Below are positions 28,857 to 28,903 of a stretch of 28,903 nucleotides of DNA, piece by piece. The position numbers and the translations under genes were made by a program. The DNA comes from an uncultured Collinsella sp. (GTDB taxonomy: Bacteria > Actinomycetota > Coriobacteriia > Coriobacteriales > Coriobacteriaceae): NCBI GenBank assembly GCA_902478935.1, contig CABSMV010000007.1:1-28903 (forward strand), given 5' to 3'. Each line of letters begins with the position of its first letter. The stretch's first letter is position 1. The notes under the pieces are model-generated. The model did not search any database. It was given only the letters and a program-made list of their open reading frames with translations, and was not told the origin of the DNA.

Positions 28857-28903
28857 CTGTCTCTTATACACATCTGACGCTGCCGACGAACTCTAGGGTG
28901 TAG
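28857..28903. other. Nextera adapter with i5 index (technical sequence)
   Basis: Bases 28857-28875 are the full Tn5 mosaic end CTGTCTCTTATACACATCT. Bases 28876-28889, GACGCTGCCGACGA, are the rest of the Nextera read-1 adapter. Bases 28890-28897, ACTCTAGG, occupy the i5 index position, and 28898-28903, GTGTAG, start the P5 sequence. None of this is genomic. Confidence 0.98.

Noticed and set aside
28332..28877. A 181-codon plus-strand frame at the right end, ending LSLIHI
   Set aside because: Its end is encoded by adapter, and the opposite strand carries clear M20 peptidase motifs.

Overview
The window is one bacterial contig fragment of about 28.8 kb of genomic DNA, with Illumina Nextera/Tn5 adapter sequence still attached at both ends (1-16 and 28857-28903). 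High GC, strong G/C-ending codons, short SD-led gaps and the gene set point to a Gram-positive actinobacterial anaerobe of class Coriobacteriia, most likely Collinsella or a close relative. That set includes a giant BadF/HgdC-type activase, an arylsulfotransferase remnant, an AmaP/DUF2273/Asp23 cluster and a sortase-type surface protein. The assignment is inferred from gene content only; there is no rRNA or tRNA here to confirm it.

Layout. 1-1113: truncated ammonium transporter (amt), a 105-bp imperfect palindrome, then a P-II protein (GlnK-like) lacking the modifiable Tyr51. 1201-2058: HAD phosphatase. 2059-2521: an AT-richer island bracketed by two near-identical palindromes. It holds a 41-codon hydrophobic/basic peptide gene with a LexA-box-like operator, a sequestered SD, a 3' hairpin and a convergent promoter, so it is a candidate SOS-controlled type I toxin-antitoxin unit. 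2614-8188: a TetR regulator with two inverted-repeat operators, in operon with a 1595-aa double-activase protein, then a strong terminator. 8540-10700: a 3-hydroxyacyl-CoA dehydrogenase, a decayed arylsulfotransferase, an 81-nt structured element and a small anchored hypothetical protein. 10827-11966 (-): DUF389 membrane protein with an EF-hand-like loop. 12274-15729: a 1151-aa cell-wall protein (signal peptide, coiled coil, CAP domain, coiled coil, LAQTG anchor) with a G9 tract just after the signal peptide, whose +/-1 slips give immediate stops. 15930-17633 (-): OPT-family transporter.

17826-20667: housekeeping genes coaX, a dCMP/CMP-type deaminase, a NifU-domain Fe-S protein and lgt. 20803-25599: a polytopic GT-C-like membrane protein, yebC, and the envelope-stress trio amaP/DUF2273/asp23. 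25807-28275: a YitT-family membrane protein and a zinc-ribbon/polytopic membrane protein with a Pro-Glu-rich tail. 28416-28856 (-): the C-terminal part of an M20 peptidase, cut by the contig end.

The genes do not form one pathway. The recognisable functional groups are ammonium uptake and sensing (amt-glnK), TetR-activase, and amaP-DUF2273-asp23. The least ordinary items are the candidate SOS/type I toxin module, the phase-variable poly-G tract in the surface protein, the 81-nt structured element before the 149-aa gene, and the dispersed palindromic repeats.
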